The notes under the pieces were generated by a model. It saw only the letters and a list, made by a program, of their open reading frames with translations, ran no database searches and was not told where the DNA came from. This document shows, one piece after another, positions 21,426 to 34,831 of a DNA stretch of 64,000 nucleotides. The translations under genes and the position numbers were made by a program. How positions within the stretch are numbered: the stretch's first letter is position 1; every line of letters starts with the position of its first letter. Source of the DNA: Tetragonia tetragonoides (Eukaryota; Streptophyta; Magnoliopsida; Caryophyllales; Aizoaceae); the NCBI GenBank assembly GCA_038025085.1, contig CM076146.1, forward strand, positions 25,924,501 to 25,988,500, read 5' to 3'.

Positions 21426-24400
21426 ATGAGTTTATCAGTTGCTCAGGTGAATAAACTTTTTTAATATGCTTATGTTTCTCATTAGTTCTAAATCTTCAAT
21501 TTTGATCTTAAAATTGGTTTGATTTCTGATTTTTCTTACCTTAATTTTTCTGGGTGGTGCTTTTTATAGGGATTTACTAAGTCATTGGCCATGACTGTGC
21601 TCTCTGAGATCGGTGACAAGACGTTCATTGCAGCTGCGGTGAGTGTTTCTAGTGCTACAATAAAGATATTTTATTTTCCAAATTTTGTGCTTCAATTGAA
21701 TATAATGGGTGTTAATATATGTTGAAAATTTGTAATTTTGTAATTGATACCAAAATTGAATACTCCATATCTTGTAATTGTAGTTAAATTACCTGGGTTC
21801 TATTAATTGAGGAGCATTAAGTTGTGCTTAGCGTTCAATTGTTTTTAGCATATAAGAAGTCAACACTAAATGGTAGATTCAGAACTATGGACGTCTATAT
21901 GGACTTGAATGCTTTCAATTGTTTGGACTAGAATGGCCAAAGAGTAACTTTTATGATGTCCCAAAAATACCCAAGAGGAGTACAAAAATACCCAATAAAG
22001 CTTTCTGCTAAGCTGAAGTTCTCTGTTGAAGTACTTTATTTTTGTTTTTGATTATTGTAATTTTAGTGCTGTTTGATTGGTGTTTGTAACGGTTGATTGG
22101 TAGTTAGTGCTGAGAAGAATATGGTTCTTTGTAGAATCTAATGCCTTCAGTGTATAAAATAATGGCTATGTGGGAATCATTGCTTAATGGTGGTAAATTA
22201 CAGATTGTTACTGTTTATGTAGTAGAAAGGGTGCAACTGTTAGTGATTCTTTGTCAGATTGAAGTGTGTTTATGAGAATGCAAGAGAGCCAGGGAGAGAT
22301 GCAAGTACGTGCAATTGATTAATAGATGATAAACATGCTTAGATACCTGTCCGAAAGGTGAAAGTAGATATCAGGAATAAAAATAAATAATGCATGAGAT
22401 AGTCCTTGTGTCCCAAAATGTTTTTTCTTTTCTTTTCTTTTCTTTTTGGAGTGAAATATTGAAAATGTATAATTTTTTCAAAAATACTCGTAGTTAAGTG
22501 GGGATTGATGTTTTGTTGCAAAAGTAGGGAAATGAATAATGGATTAGGATCACATTGATAAGTTATTTTAATTATGTAGGAATAAAGAAAATAAAATTTT
22601 GATTACTCTCTCCCTAGGGAGTATAAAAATTGAAATAAACTGATATGGAGAACACTGTACAAACTGAATTGATTGTACATTGTAATGACCGATTAGTTGC
22701 GTAGGCTTTGGCACTGTTCTTTTTCGGTAGTCTCAATACCTTCGAACTCTCTCCACCATCCCCCTCTTCTTTGTGTCTTTTGATAAGTGAATAATGCCCT
22801 GTATTGTTAACATAATGTTTGTAAGCTTACCTTTATGTCTTTGATGCTTTAAAGATCTTGGCCATGCGCCATCCAAGGAGACTTGTCCTTACTGGCTGTC
22901 TATCCGCTTTGATAGTAAGTACCTCTTGCCTTGAATGAAATTCATTCATGTACACACTGTTTTGTCATTGCTCTATGCCTAATATATTTTTGAATTCAGG
23001 TGATGACAGTTCTCTCTGCTGTTGTTGGATGGGCTGCTCCTACCTTGGTAAATTTTTTGCAATATGCCAAATGCCTTTTGTTACACTAACTTCTATAGCT
23101 TACTGGATAGAGGGTACTGTTATCCTTATGTCCATGCTAACAGCAACTTGCCTAACTGACTCTATCTTTGATTTAAATCACTCAGATCTCTCGTAAGTGG
23201 ACTCATCATATTGCAACACTGTTGTTCTTTGGATTTGGATTGTGGTCTCTATGGGATGGTTTCCATAATGAGGGGTAACTTCCTGTGTTGGTTTATTCGT
23301 TAGCTCTCTTGTTCATTGTGTTTCGCTTTCATTTTGAGCTTACTTGATAGCAAAACAAATTGAAAATATAAAAAAAGAACAAAAAAAGATTAATTCAGTC
23401 TGCTGACGGCTAGTTACATTTCACTATGTAGGGACTCCGAAGAGTTGGCTGAAGTTGAAAAGCAATTGGTTAGTACTCAACTCATTTCTTCGTCATGATC
23501 TAATTTTATCAAAAATCACTAATTCAAATATTATATGACCAGGATGCTGATTTCAAGGGCACTAATGGATCATCCAAAGAGCACAAGAAGGTAAGACTCA
23601 AACTTTGAATATTAAACCCGAGCAATGGTTTTATTTTTCTTCTTAGCGATCTATTAACTCTTTACTCTACCCTTGTTGATAATTTGTTGTTCAGTGTTCT
23701 ACATGTTTTAGCTGCTTGTGTACCCCGTATACGTATTTTTTCAGATTCTGTGGCACTGTAACAAAAAATTTGTTGAAAAACGTGTTTAATATTTTGGAAT
23801 GATCTTATAAGCTCTTTGATATATCCACATTTCATTGGTGACACGTAACAGAACCATTGTGTATTTGATTTTTTTTTCCTTTTCCCTTTTCTTTCTCTTT
23901 GGTTTGGTGCTCAGGGGATTTTTTATTTGAGGATGCTATTGCTACAACATTTACTTTTGTTGGCCAAATATGCTGAATTTGGTCTGCATTAATGTTTTGG
24001 CTTGATACCTAAATCCTTTATTTATTCTTATGATGCCAAGCATTGATGCTGCATTTCAGTGCCTTAGTACAAAAATCTTGTCAAATTTATTTGACACATC
24101 TAGCTCTGTAATGCATTATAGTGTTTGTTCCGTGACATTTGGAGAACACATCTAGCTATGTAATGCATTATAGTGTTTGTTCCGTGACATTTGGAGAACT
24201 ATTGGACGTAGTTGTTGATTCTTTGTAGAGTGAGTTCTTGTTATTTTGTCAATTACTAGATTATTAGATTGATTTCCCTTTTCTTTTGTGTATAACTGTA
24301 AGTTGCTAAATGGTGTCATGTACCGAGCTACTAATTCAATTGTAGTTCATTAGACTGTCAGTTGTATGATTATTATTATTACGTGTTTGAACCCCAATGT

Positions 24401-26249
24401 TTCATTTTGTTTTGAATTTGGTTCGTTTACTCTTCATTTTTCAAAGATTTCCTTCCCCTTAGACGTATTTAAACTGGACAATTCTCCATGTTTTCCCTGT
24501 TTTAGGATGATGATGAAATGAAGAAGCAGAAAAGGCCATTTCTTACGCAATTCTTCTCACCGATTCTTTTGAAGGTAGCAGACACTAAAACTGCTTTATA
24601 GAGTCGATCAGTGTGAAGCTCATTTTCCTTGGGATCCATTTTCTTTTCTTCCTTTTTTTTGGTTTTGAACTGAGTTTAGTAATTATTGTTCTGTAGGCAT
24701 TTTCGATTACCTTCTTCGGTGAATGGGGTGATAAGAGCCAGGTACTCGCGAAAATAGGCTCTATGAATATGTTCCATTAATATGACGTTCTTATTTCCAT
24801 ATATCTGCTTTTCTATCATCCTTTAAGAAGTACTCCCTCTATACCACGAATATTGTCTTAGTTGACTTTTTACGAATATTAATAAACATTGAATTTGTGA
24901 TCAATATTAAGTTGGTGAAAAAACATGTAGTGGATACTGCATCGAAAGGAATATATACAATCAAAACGGGACATCCAGAAATAGAGAGTAAGAGTATTAG
25001 TGGGACAGAGGGAGTATGTGCTATGTTTTATTTCACTTATATTTAATACTATGGGCCTTGTGTTTCAGCTGGCTACAATTGGTCTGGCTGCTGATGAGAA
25101 CCCATTTGGTGTTGTTCTCGGCGGAATTCTGTAAGTAGTGTTACCCTTGACCTTTCTCATTGTAATATATGCTGCCTGTGAATTTTTTGACCTATTGAAG
25201 TGCATTTAATGTTTATCTATCAATTATTGAGATCAATTCATAACTAGGATGTATATGAATATGATCCTTGACATTTGTGATAAGTAACTAAGTATGAATC
25301 TAAATGTTGCCGAACTCTGCTCTGTGGACTATAATTCTTCGCTGCAGTTGGTGACTGTTTTGTTTCCTCTACGAATTTATGATTGCTTATATCAATTCTG
25401 GAATGATTCGGTGATGGTTGGGCTACAAGGGGATTCCCTGAAGACTATGTGTGCTTTCAGGAAGTGTTTTTAGATTTTAAAACTTATGGCTACATTTTTC
25501 ATATTTTAAAATCTATACATACTTTTTAGGCCTTTGGGGGTTAAGATTTTGATATCAGGGGTTGAATAGTTCTCTCACTCCCATTAGAAAATGACTTACT
25601 GTTGGAAAATATTATTAATGGTCTTCCCCCATCTTTAGAGTAGATGAAGTTGGTTTCTTGCATATTTTGTGAACTCTCCAAAAAGTAATGAGATCTTAAT
25701 CCTGTTTTTTTCCCCTTGTTTTCTGCGGAAGATTTATGCCATAACTCGATTTGTTGTAATATAGATACGTAACTTTTAAATCAACTCATGTAACGGGAAA
25801 GTCTCAAGAGTGGAGTTAATCAATAAAGAAAAAGTGAGTTTGAGAGGAAACTGAATTATCTTGGCAGTTGGCTCAGAGTTATATTTCATATATGAATAAA
25901 ACATAAATGAAGGTGTCAACTTCATTTGCTGGCAATAGGTGCTGCTTGAGTAATAGTTATTTTCACGATATTCATATCAGACCCTTGCTGAACTAATGCC
26001 AATTGTATGGAATGTCTAGAGGACAAGCTTTGTGTACTACAGCTGCTGTCATTGGTGGAAAGAGCTTGGCATCTCAAATATCTGAGAAAGTGGTAAAAAT
26101 AAAAGCTCGTGTTATATCACAAGTGTGTTTTAGACTGCTTATTACTAGGGTGATTAAGTTTCCCTGCTTTGGCTTTGCAGATTGCCCTTTTTGGTGGGGT
26201 TCTATTCATTATATTTGGAATCCAGTCCCTCCTCTCTCCCATCCATTAA
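21426..26249 (+). CDS. GDT1: GDT1-like protein (UPF0016 family Mn/Ca cation:H+ antiporter)
   Basis: Twelve exons: 21426-21446, 21570-21638, 22855-22914, 23000-23047, 23186-23274, 23432-23468, 23543-23590, 24506-24574, 24697-24741, 25069-25130, 26020-26092, 26181-26249. All have GT/AG borders and compatible phases, giving 229 residues, the usual length of the short plant GDT1-like proteins (PML4/PML5 type). The family signature E-x-G-D-K-[ST] appears twice, EIGDKT (residues 20-25) and EWGDKS (156-161), one in each half of the pseudo-symmetric fold. A charged loop (about 97-147, DDDEMKKQKR) separates the halves, and each half has about three hydrophobic helices. Family members move Mn2+ and Ca2+ into the Golgi lumen in exchange for protons. 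There is no plastid transit peptide, unlike PAM71. The gene is convergent with CLPS1. Introns hold a Stowaway MITE and a 52 bp duplication. Confidence 0.93.
24094..24197 (+). repeat. 52 bp tandem duplication in a GDT1-like intron
   Basis: Two adjacent 52 bp copies (24094-24145 and 24146-24197) starting ACACATCTAGCT differ by one base (C/A). They lie in the intron between exons 7 and 8, away from splice sites. Confidence 0.9.
24833..25014. mobile_element. Stowaway MITE in GDT1-like intron 9
   Basis: 182 bp flanked by TA on both sides (24831-24832, 25015-25016). Terminal repeats are CTCCCTCTATACCACGAATA and the matching GGGACAGAGGGAG end. No coding capacity. It lies between exons 9 and 10 without touching splice sites. 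Confidence 0.9.
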
Positions 26250-27960
26250 TGTGCCCAATAAAAACGTCAACAGGTTTGTTCTTTGTACATACTGCCTTTC
26301 ATTGGACCTAAAAAACATTAGCACCTAAAGACCTTAGCAAAGTATCCTCGATCATTTATGCTCCGCAACAGGTCATGCAAAGACCCAAAGCCAGTTGAAC
26401 TGTAATGGCTCCTAAAATGCTTGTTGTTGCTGCTGGTTATATTATCAGTACATATCTCTCCAAATCTTTTCTCACAATGTAGCCTTCATGTATAAGATAG
26501 ATCCAGAAGTTTGCATTTAAACTAATTATTGATCTTTGTTGAGAACCTAACAACCATGGTTATTTGTGCTTTTCCTTGATGTAGGGATCACTGGGTTGGT
26601 CAATAGCTTCAAACAGACACACAATAATGCATTTGTTTTGCCTTGTTCAATGGTAACCACAGGGAGCAACAATCTCACTTTGAAATGACACTAACGAACT
26701 GAATAGTTGCCTTGCACCCATAATTGGGAAGTCATTGTAACCCATTTTTTTGTGGACGTGTTACCTATTGCACAGAATTAGCATCTAAAGATGTTTCAAG
26801 GCAAATGTTTACGAGCTGAAAACGGCCATTAGCCTCATCCTTATGTTTTCTTTTTTTGCTAATCTCATCCTTATGTTTATTTTAGCAAGTATTGTTGTGT
26901 GAGACGTTCTTGGACATAAAGCCCTGTAATATTTATTGGTTAGTGAGGTAGCAACTGCCTCATCATCTGGCAGAAAGGTCAGGTTCAGCCCTAGGAGTTG
27001 GCTGCATAACTCTATGTGGCTGCATTTCAACTATTGAAATTTTGATTTCAATTTGTATAAAGGCAGTTTAGATGTCTTCACATTCATTCTTCCAATCGTC
27101 CTTTGATTACGTATGTAGCGTACAATTTGAGATAGGTTGGTTAAATCGAAATAACGAATGGCATTAGCCTAAGTATTACATCGGTTTGTTCTCGAGCTTT
27201 TTATGTTTGTCCGCTAACAATAGAGGAAACAGAAATATGAAGAAAGAGTGGAGGAGAAAGAGAATGTAGTACCCGGAACATATTTTTGATCGAGTAAAAT
27301 CCAACCCAATTTTTGAGCCTTTTTTTTCAACAATGGGTCCAAGATAATCGACTAGAGAACATTAAAGACCATATAGTCATATTTCCAAAAGAGTTTAGGT
27401 GTTGTAGGATCAATGAATTAGCCAATCAAAGTGAAGGATATGAAATATGAATGCACAATATCGAGGGCAAACTGGTCTCTGCAGGTTATTTTGTAGCTGA
27501 AACTTTTTATAGGAATGGTTAAAAATTCAAGATTTCATTTATGCAAAACATTTGATTGAGTGAGTTTGGTGACAATGAAAAAACATGTGAATTTGGTGAA
27601 AGAATCATATGTAAAAGCTGACAATACAAAATGACATTTCATTTCTTTTTTTTTACATTTTTGTTAATTTTCATTATACTTTCTCCAAGCTCACAAGCAG
27701 ACTGGCAATAATTCAATTAAGATATATGATCACTATTCACTAATGAAGCACCTTAACACAGAAATACACCTATCTGTCGACTAAATTCAGCCCAGTACAG
27801 AACTGAGTATATTATTATTATGTATAAATTGACTCCCTCGTCTAAAATTTGACCATAGTAACACCAAGGTTCACAGAACGGCTAGTGCAAGAAATATATA
27901 CATCATACAGATCGGATATATATGAACATTATATTTCCATGTATGTGTTCTCACAAGGCT
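26250..27960. other. 3' region between convergent GDT1-like and CLPS1 genes
   Basis: The first few hundred bases probably hold the GDT1-like 3' UTR, perhaps spliced. The last few hundred should hold the CLPS1 3' UTR. I see no other gene or element. Confidence 0.4.
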
Positions 27961-30900
27961 TCAGCACCCACCACTTGCAGGTTCAATAGAGCTTAGAAGC
28001 CCATTGGTCCGTAACTGCGTACAGTATTCTTCGGCATCTGCCTGTGCACATATTATCACCACTGATAAGCCATTGTAGTGTGCCTCTTGCATAATATTCA
28101 CCGCGTTGTCGACTGTCATTCCAGGTATAACCTTCATAAGGACTTGCACGACGTATTCCCTTTTGTTGAAGTTGTCATTGTGCAGCATTACACGAAACGG
28201 AGGGGATGTTTTCCTTGATTTCCTGAATCCAAACAGATGTTCGATATTAGTTGGACTCTCAACAAAAATAGTTATCTGCAGCTGTGAACTGGGGTTTGGA
28301 GTGGAAATGAGGTTCAGCTGTAATGGTGCGCATAGAAAAAGAAAATCCATCTATGTTCCACAAAATGCAAGCAATTATATTCAGCATTGCAAATGTTCAA
28401 TCAAACAAAGACAGCAGAATGACACAATTCATCAAGCATGAGAGCAAATCAAATTTGATGTACAGTTCAGTATCTTCCCTTCCCTTCCCAGGGACGTACA
28501 CGCACACAATGTACAAAATTTTCCAGAGATAACACATTTGACATGTCATTCAAATTCTAACTCTGCTTAGGAGGATCTGTCTGCCAAGTGCCATATGATT
28601 CTTTCACCAAGTTCACCATTTTTTACATATGATGTTGATCGTGATTTGAAAAGCAGGCTATGCATTCCCTGGAGTGTCGAGGGCTTGGTGGATGTAGATC
28701 TTGAAGCAAAGAGTATTTGATGAATACATAAGGTATTATCAAGATGCAGCACTTTGCAATATTGTTCTTAGGTCTCAAGAAGCCAGCTCACGGAATAATA
28801 ATCATGAATGATGTCCCAACTTGTACAACCAACTTTACACTATCTGATCCTTGTCATGGTAGAGAGTTCCAAAACATAACAAATATGGAGTAGGTACCTG
28901 TCTTACCACCATTACCAATGCCTCTCACAAGGGCTTTTGACTAGGGTAGGGTAAAGGGGATGCAAGTCTTGCGCCTACAATCAGAGAAGCTTGTGTGTGC
29001 TTCTGATTGATAATGCAACGATAATAGACTTGTTTAGCTTCATTGTAAACGGAAAGATAGTTAAATAAGTTCACTCTTCGAAGTGTCGAACCACAAGTAA
29101 GCAATCAAAGTATTGGTTCACTTCTAGATTGCTGCGCCCTTTATCTTCTTTTTCCAAGTTCTATCTATTTTTCCTCTCCCCTTCCCTCTTTCTACATGCC
29201 AGTATGCCACTAACCTCCATAAGTCATAAATGGTAAAACACAGCCGAGACATGAAGATCAACGGTTTATTTAATGTAGAAAAAAATGTTATTGTTCTTCA
29301 ACAGGAAGCATTTATAAAACTGAATATAAAAAGAGCAATCGAACAATGCCTGGAAAATCAAAACTCTGTTGGAAGGTGATAAGTGCCCTCAAACATTTCC
29401 ATACTTTTTTCAGCCGGGATTCCAAAAGATACAAAAGGTGCTGACACTAATAAGAATAGATATATCTCCTCCCCCCCCCCCCCCTTCTTCCCTTTTTCTT
29501 GATAAGTTGTCCTTTAAATCAGCATGAATGTCAATGGCGTGAGCAAAGTTCAGCAAGGGGTACAAAATCTGTTCCGAGGGGAAGGAAGGATATGAATAGA
29601 AATGGATTATCACAGCCTTGGCACATAAAATACCCATCAATCTACCAAAACGGAACAATGTTCTGTTTTTGTCAATAAAATAATTCAATTAACTCCTTAT
29701 CCAAACAGGTCCACGCATGAAGGATGCCACTCAATTGCGCTTCAGATTCTACATTCCTTTGCAACCAAAACATCAAGTTTACGTTTCTCTAACTCACCTT
29801 TATGCTGCTGACAGAACATTTCCTATAAGCTTCAATACCCCTCCAGTCAATTGTCATAGCTCCTCTCCACTTTACAATCCGAACCATTTTGCCCCAAGAT
29901 ATATTGGGATGCCAAAAAAAAATAAAAAAAGAGCAGCAAGCAGCAATATGAACTTTATCTGTTTAGATAAAGGCAATTATCTTTAGTTGAACCTTCAAAT
30001 TAACTTCCAAAGGGCTTGATGTCCAATCTTTTGGTGTGCAGCTCTGTATATTGAGCGGTGTCAGTGAACCTGTTGCCATGACAGATAGTTGTTGTACATC
30101 CCTTTAACCCATAGGAGTCTTCCAAATGCTCACCCTTTACTCTCAAACCCTGATTGAGCAAAGTCACTTCTAAAGTACTGTAGAAGGACTAGTCAAAGGC
30201 TACATTGGAGAATGAGGCCAGGACATACTTAAAACATGTCGACTATATTTGAGACATCAGCAACATCTGACTTGTTAAGTGTCATTCTTTTTCGAAGTTC
30301 CATCACCTTTTCCTCTCCCATTCCCGCTTTCTACATGCCACTAGCCTCCTTAAGTCATAAAATAGATGAACCGAGACAAGAAAATCATCGATTTATTTCA
30401 AAAGAATCTTATTTTTCTTCAAAAGGGAAGCATTTATAAATTGCAAATTGAACTTTCAAGAAAAAGTTTAAAAAAAAAAAATAATCGAATAATGCCTGGA
30501 CAATCAAAACTGTCTGTTAGAAGGTGATAAGTGCACTCAAACAATACTTTTATCAGCCGTGTTATTTCCAAAAGATCCAAAAGGTATTAGCACTTATAAG
30601 AATACATATATCTCCCCCCCCCCCCCTCCCCCCCCCAATCCCTTCCCCCTTCTTCCCAATACAAATTATGTTCCAAGGAGAAGGAAGGAGATGAAGATAC
30701 ATGGATAACCACACCCTCGGCACATAGAAAACCAATCAATCTACGAAAACGGAACAATGTTTTTTTAATAAAATAATTAGTTGAACCGGCGTATCCTAAC
30801 AGGTCCAGGCACAAATGATGCAACGCTATTGGGCTTCAGATTCTACATTCCTTTGCAACCATAACATCAAAGTTTCCGTTTCTCTAAGTCACCTCTATTC

Positions 30901-33280
30901 TGCTAACAAAACATTTACTATAAGCTTCCATACCCTCCTGTCAGGTGTCAGCTGTCATTGCCCCTCTCCACTTTACAATCCAACCAAATTTTCCCAAGGC
31001 ATATAGGGGCCTAAAAAAAGGACATACAAGCAGCAATATGATCTTAATTGTCTATAGTTGAACCTTCAAAATAGCTTCCAAAGGGCTTGATGTCCAAACT
31101 TTTGATGTGCACCTTCCTATATTGAGCTATGTCAGTGCACCTGTTTCCATGACAGATAGTGGTTGTACATCCCTTTGATAACCCATGTAGGTCTTCCCAA
31201 ATCCAACTCACCCTTTACTCTCAAACCCAGGTTGATTCAAGTCACCTCTAAAGTACTGTAATAGAACTAGCAAAAGCTATATTGAAGTATGAGGCCAGGA
31301 CATACTAAAAACATGTCGAGTATGTTTGAGGCATCAATGACATCTGGCTTGTTAAGTTGTTATTCTGTCACACACTAAAACCCTTTACAAGAATTATTTT
31401 TCTAACCATCTATGTATCCTGGCACAGGCTTATCATAGAGTAACACACCGGAAAGCTCACAAATGTACGTAAACTTTGACAAAATGAAGTATTCTCAGGA
31501 GAGATACCGTCTCTACCTAATTCAGGGTTCATGTGTGAGTTTGGTTGAGGGTGAACAAAAACTTGCATGAGAAACTTGCAGATGAAAATCATTTACATCA
31601 AATAAGCATTTCTATTGTCATATTTTCAAAGGAGAAAGAAGGTAATCAGTATTTGCACCTCAGATCAAATTCAGATTCACGTCCAGGGGCAGTTTTCTCT
31701 ATTACAGGCTTGTCTAATACTCCTCCTCGTTTAGTAGATCCAGTAGCTGATACAGCCATGAGGAAGCCACGATGGTTGTACAATCCTTTACAAAGAACAT
31801 GTTTGTCTCCTGGGGGCATAATCCACAAAGATCATTTCGGTGATTACACAACAACGTCTTGGTGAAACACAAGTTAACAGCTTTGTGAAAGAAGCTAACC
31901 CCAAAACTAACAACGCAAACAAATTAAGAAATGAAGAAAAAATAGAAGAAAAAGGAAATAATACTGAAACACATAACTTCAGCCTCAGCAAAAAGTTCGA
32001 TAATCCGATCAAAAATTAACGGACAAAGAAGTCAGAGAATGAACCTTCTATATGGGCCCTAAGAATACACTGTTTATCTAGAAACAAAATCCCTGAAATG
32101 TTAGCAGTCTACAACAACTTTCAAGAGCAGCAACAAGGACAGACCCATAATGCCAAAACCATACACATTCCAACAAGAGATAAATCAATAATGTTCCGGG
32201 TTAAAGAACACATCTCAAAGCTAGTTTGAAAGTAACAAATTTAAGTGGGAACCAGGGAATATATTATCAAGAACAAAAATAAAGTTTCAGCACAACATCG
32301 TTAACACTTCATTTATCCCTTTAGAGGTTTTGGTTTTCTTTATTCCTTTTTCGAGGTTTTTTTGAAGGCTTTAGGGTTGGTTCTTATAAGAAACGTTTTC
32401 AGACTATAATCTTTGACAAAAACTCATCTTTGGCGGCCTTGTTATAGAGGCGGCCTCATAGGAACATGAGGCGGCCTCATAGGAGACATTTTGATAATCT
32501 TTACATCCTTATTTTCAATAAAGTCAAGCTGTTGTTCCTTTTTTAAAGAATAAATCTGAAATTTCAAATACAAAATGTCCAAAAGGATCTCTCTTAATAG
32601 CTTAAAACTAGCATCAATAATTTCTGAAAGCATAAAGCAATCTCTTCTTGTATCTTCATACTTTAGCAACCACTACATACAAACAAGACTGCTTCTTAGT
32701 TCCCTATTAGCGGTAGACGTAATTTATTATTGCCAAGAAAGAAGTACAACAAAAATAATTTCCCACTGAAAATACACCCAAATGAGAAGAGAAGCAAAAA
32801 AGCTCAACTTTATTAGCACTTTATTACACAAAAGTTAAAATCAATCAATTAATATAATCATTAAAAAAAACCCAGCATGCAACTGCAAAATTAAAAAGGG
32901 AATTTAGCACAAAAGCAAGACTCATCAATAAAAGCTTCCAAATTTGCAGGAGAAAAAAAAAGATAAATCGCCAAAAACATCAAATAAGAGTGACAAATTA
33001 AAAAGTAACAAGTACCCATATCACCTAAAGACTTGCACAATAATTACCCAGGTCAAACATGCAATTCTCAAATTAGAAAAGCTAAAAAAACACATAAACT
33101 TATGCCCTCCAAATTTAGGCTAGAAATGAAAAAAATGGCAGATAAAGAATGCAATTCAATAAACCAATTTGAGAAAATGGGATTTAAAATCCGAAGTGAA
33201 AGAGAAAAAGGGTAGATACCTGATTTAGGGTTAAGCACATGGTTGGGCGAGAGAAATCTGCCCACTATCGCAGTCTCCAT
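27961..33280 (-). CDS. CLPS1: Plastid Clp protease adaptor ClpS1
   Basis: Three exons on the minus strand: 33280-33220, 31809-31659 and 28222-27961, with GT/AG borders, joining to 157 residues (the Arabidopsis protein is close to this length). The N-terminus METAIVGRFLSPNHV and the basic, Ser/Thr-containing first third look like a chloroplast transit peptide. The ClpS core starts at PPFRVMLHNDNFNKREYVVQ, where the LHNDN segment forms part of the N-degron pocket, and continues through VIPGMTVDNAVNIMQEAH. The end is SIEPASGGC. ClpS delivers N-degron substrates to the ClpC chaperone and the ClpPR protease in the stroma. Intron 2 is 3.4 kb and holds a tandem duplication; a (CT)n tract lies 118 bp upstream of the start codon. 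No breaks in the coding frame. Confidence 0.95.
29141..30282 (+). repeat. CLPS1 intron 2 duplication, copy A
   Basis: About 1.1 kb that aligns with the next 1.1 kb (30283-31362). Both copies contain CTTTCTACATGCC, GAAGGTGATAAGTG, a poly-C tract, GGAACAATGTT, CTTTACAATCC, AAGGGCTTGATGTCCAA and GAGGCCAGGACATACT in the same order. They differ by many substitutions and indels, so the duplication is old. Boundaries are good to about 20 bp. Confidence 0.85.
30283..31362 (+). repeat. CLPS1 intron 2 duplication, copy B
   Basis: Second copy of the tandem duplication described at 29141. Its C-tract is interrupted (C13, T, C9 at 30614-30636), against an uninterrupted C14 in copy A (29471-29484). Confidence 0.85.
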
Positions 33281-33393
33281 TTTTGAGCGTTTCTGTCTTT
33301 CTTTTTTTTTCTTTTTCTTTTTCTTTTTTCTCTCTCCTCACTGGAGGTGTGTGTGAGTGTGAATCTTTCTCCCTTACACACAGACACACCAAT

Positions 33394-33397
<4 letters not shown>

Positions 33398-33470
<73 letters not shown>
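33398..33470 (+). repeat. (CT)n microsatellite in the CLPS1 5' leader or promoter
   Basis: About 36 nearly perfect CT units with one TT interruption, 118 bp upstream of the CLPS1 start codon; GA-type in the transcribed sense. GA/CT tracts are frequent in plant 5' leaders. Confidence 0.95.
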
Positions 33471-34831
33471 GGGTGTGTTGTGTGTGATGGGTGAGGCGTG
33501 CGCGTGTTTGAATGGCTTTCAAGAAGTCGATTTTGCCTCTCGTCTGCTAATGAGAGTTGTACAGTGAGCCATTCACTCGTCGTTTGGTTAAGTGGTTATT
33601 AATAAAAGAGAAAGAATTTCTCCATCAAAAAATCTTTTTTATGTGACCTTTTTTTTTCCTTTATGAGGGTACCCTTTTTCTCTTTGGTTTAAGTGGTTAC
33701 TCCTATTAAAGAGAAGGAATTACCCAACTTCATTAGAGTAAAGAACATCATCGCATCCTCATTTCTCGAGTCTAATCTTTATCGTTGAATGTGTTGTTTC
33801 CAGTTAAATTGGACTGAATAAAATTAAACAGATCCAAATTAAACTAAAATATATCAATTCAAATTGAACTGAGTTGAATTATTTAAAAATCGATTGGGTA
33901 GGTGAAAACAACATAACCTTTCTCTTACCATGTGATTTAATTTTCTTAGACAATAAAGAAAGAAAGTGAAGGAAAACGGAATAAAGAGAAAAAAAAAATT
34001 AATTCTCTGATTTTCTTTTAAGAGGTTTTTGACAATTTGGTGTAAAGTTAAGTAAGTTTTTTGGCCAAAATTTCCTTTTAATAACAAGGAATAATGGAAG
34101 AAGTTGAACCTTTTATAAGTTAATAATAACCTTATCTCGTTCAAATATCTCCAATTTGATGGGAATGTGAGATAGATAGTTTTATAAGGATCATTTTTAT
34201 CAATTAATCTCATTTTATTTCTAATCATATCATAAATTTATGATTATTTCAGTTCCTTACTTTTCTTATCATTTGTCATGTAACTAAGCAAGTATTAATT
34301 TTGTTGGGAGTCTTAGTTCCTCTTCTTTTAGTTCATCTGATACCTCCTTTTTTACCAACTAAGGATATATGTTCTCTTTCACCCGATGAGCTTGAACTAT
34401 ACTCAACTCATCAACAACAACAATAATAGTACTGTTTTGAGTTGAACTGAAAAGTATAGTAAATGACTATGCAAAAGTAGAACACCATACAAAAAAACAA
34501 ACCCTTATTTACATTATTGCATCAACATCATCTAAGGAGTATATACTATTAGCATACGTCTGGTTTAGTCTCCTTGTTCAACTGAGACTGACTACCTATA
34601 TCAGTACAACGTCGTCATTACTGTAAAATTAAACCTCAAACTGAAACTTGTATAACCTCCAATTGGCTTGATCTGTTATATATCATTGTGATTTTCTTGA
34701 TATATATCAAAATTACTACTAAGACTCTAAGAGCACATGAAGCAAGGTGATTTTCGGCACCATTTGCTTAAACTGATGCTACTCTTAGGCTCTCTTACTA
34801 TTAAGATATGCAACTCGAACAGTTAAGACTC
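33471..34831. other. Intergenic region between CLPS1 5' end and LHT-type gene 3' end
   Basis: The first part should contain the CLPS1 promoter. Near 33580-33730 two related segments (TTAAGTGGTTA...AAAGAGAA.GAATT) form a loose direct repeat. No gene is recognised. Confidence 0.4.

Noticed and set aside
22603..22626. Possible Stowaway end (CTCTCCCTAGGGAGTA)
   Set aside because: A short local palindrome with no second terminus.
28106..28532. Plus-strand open frames over CLPS1
   Set aside because: Antisense shadows of the last CLPS1 exon and its intron.
33265..33567. Open frames of alternating Arg-Glu or Ser-Leu
   Set aside because: They are readings of the CT/GA microsatellite.
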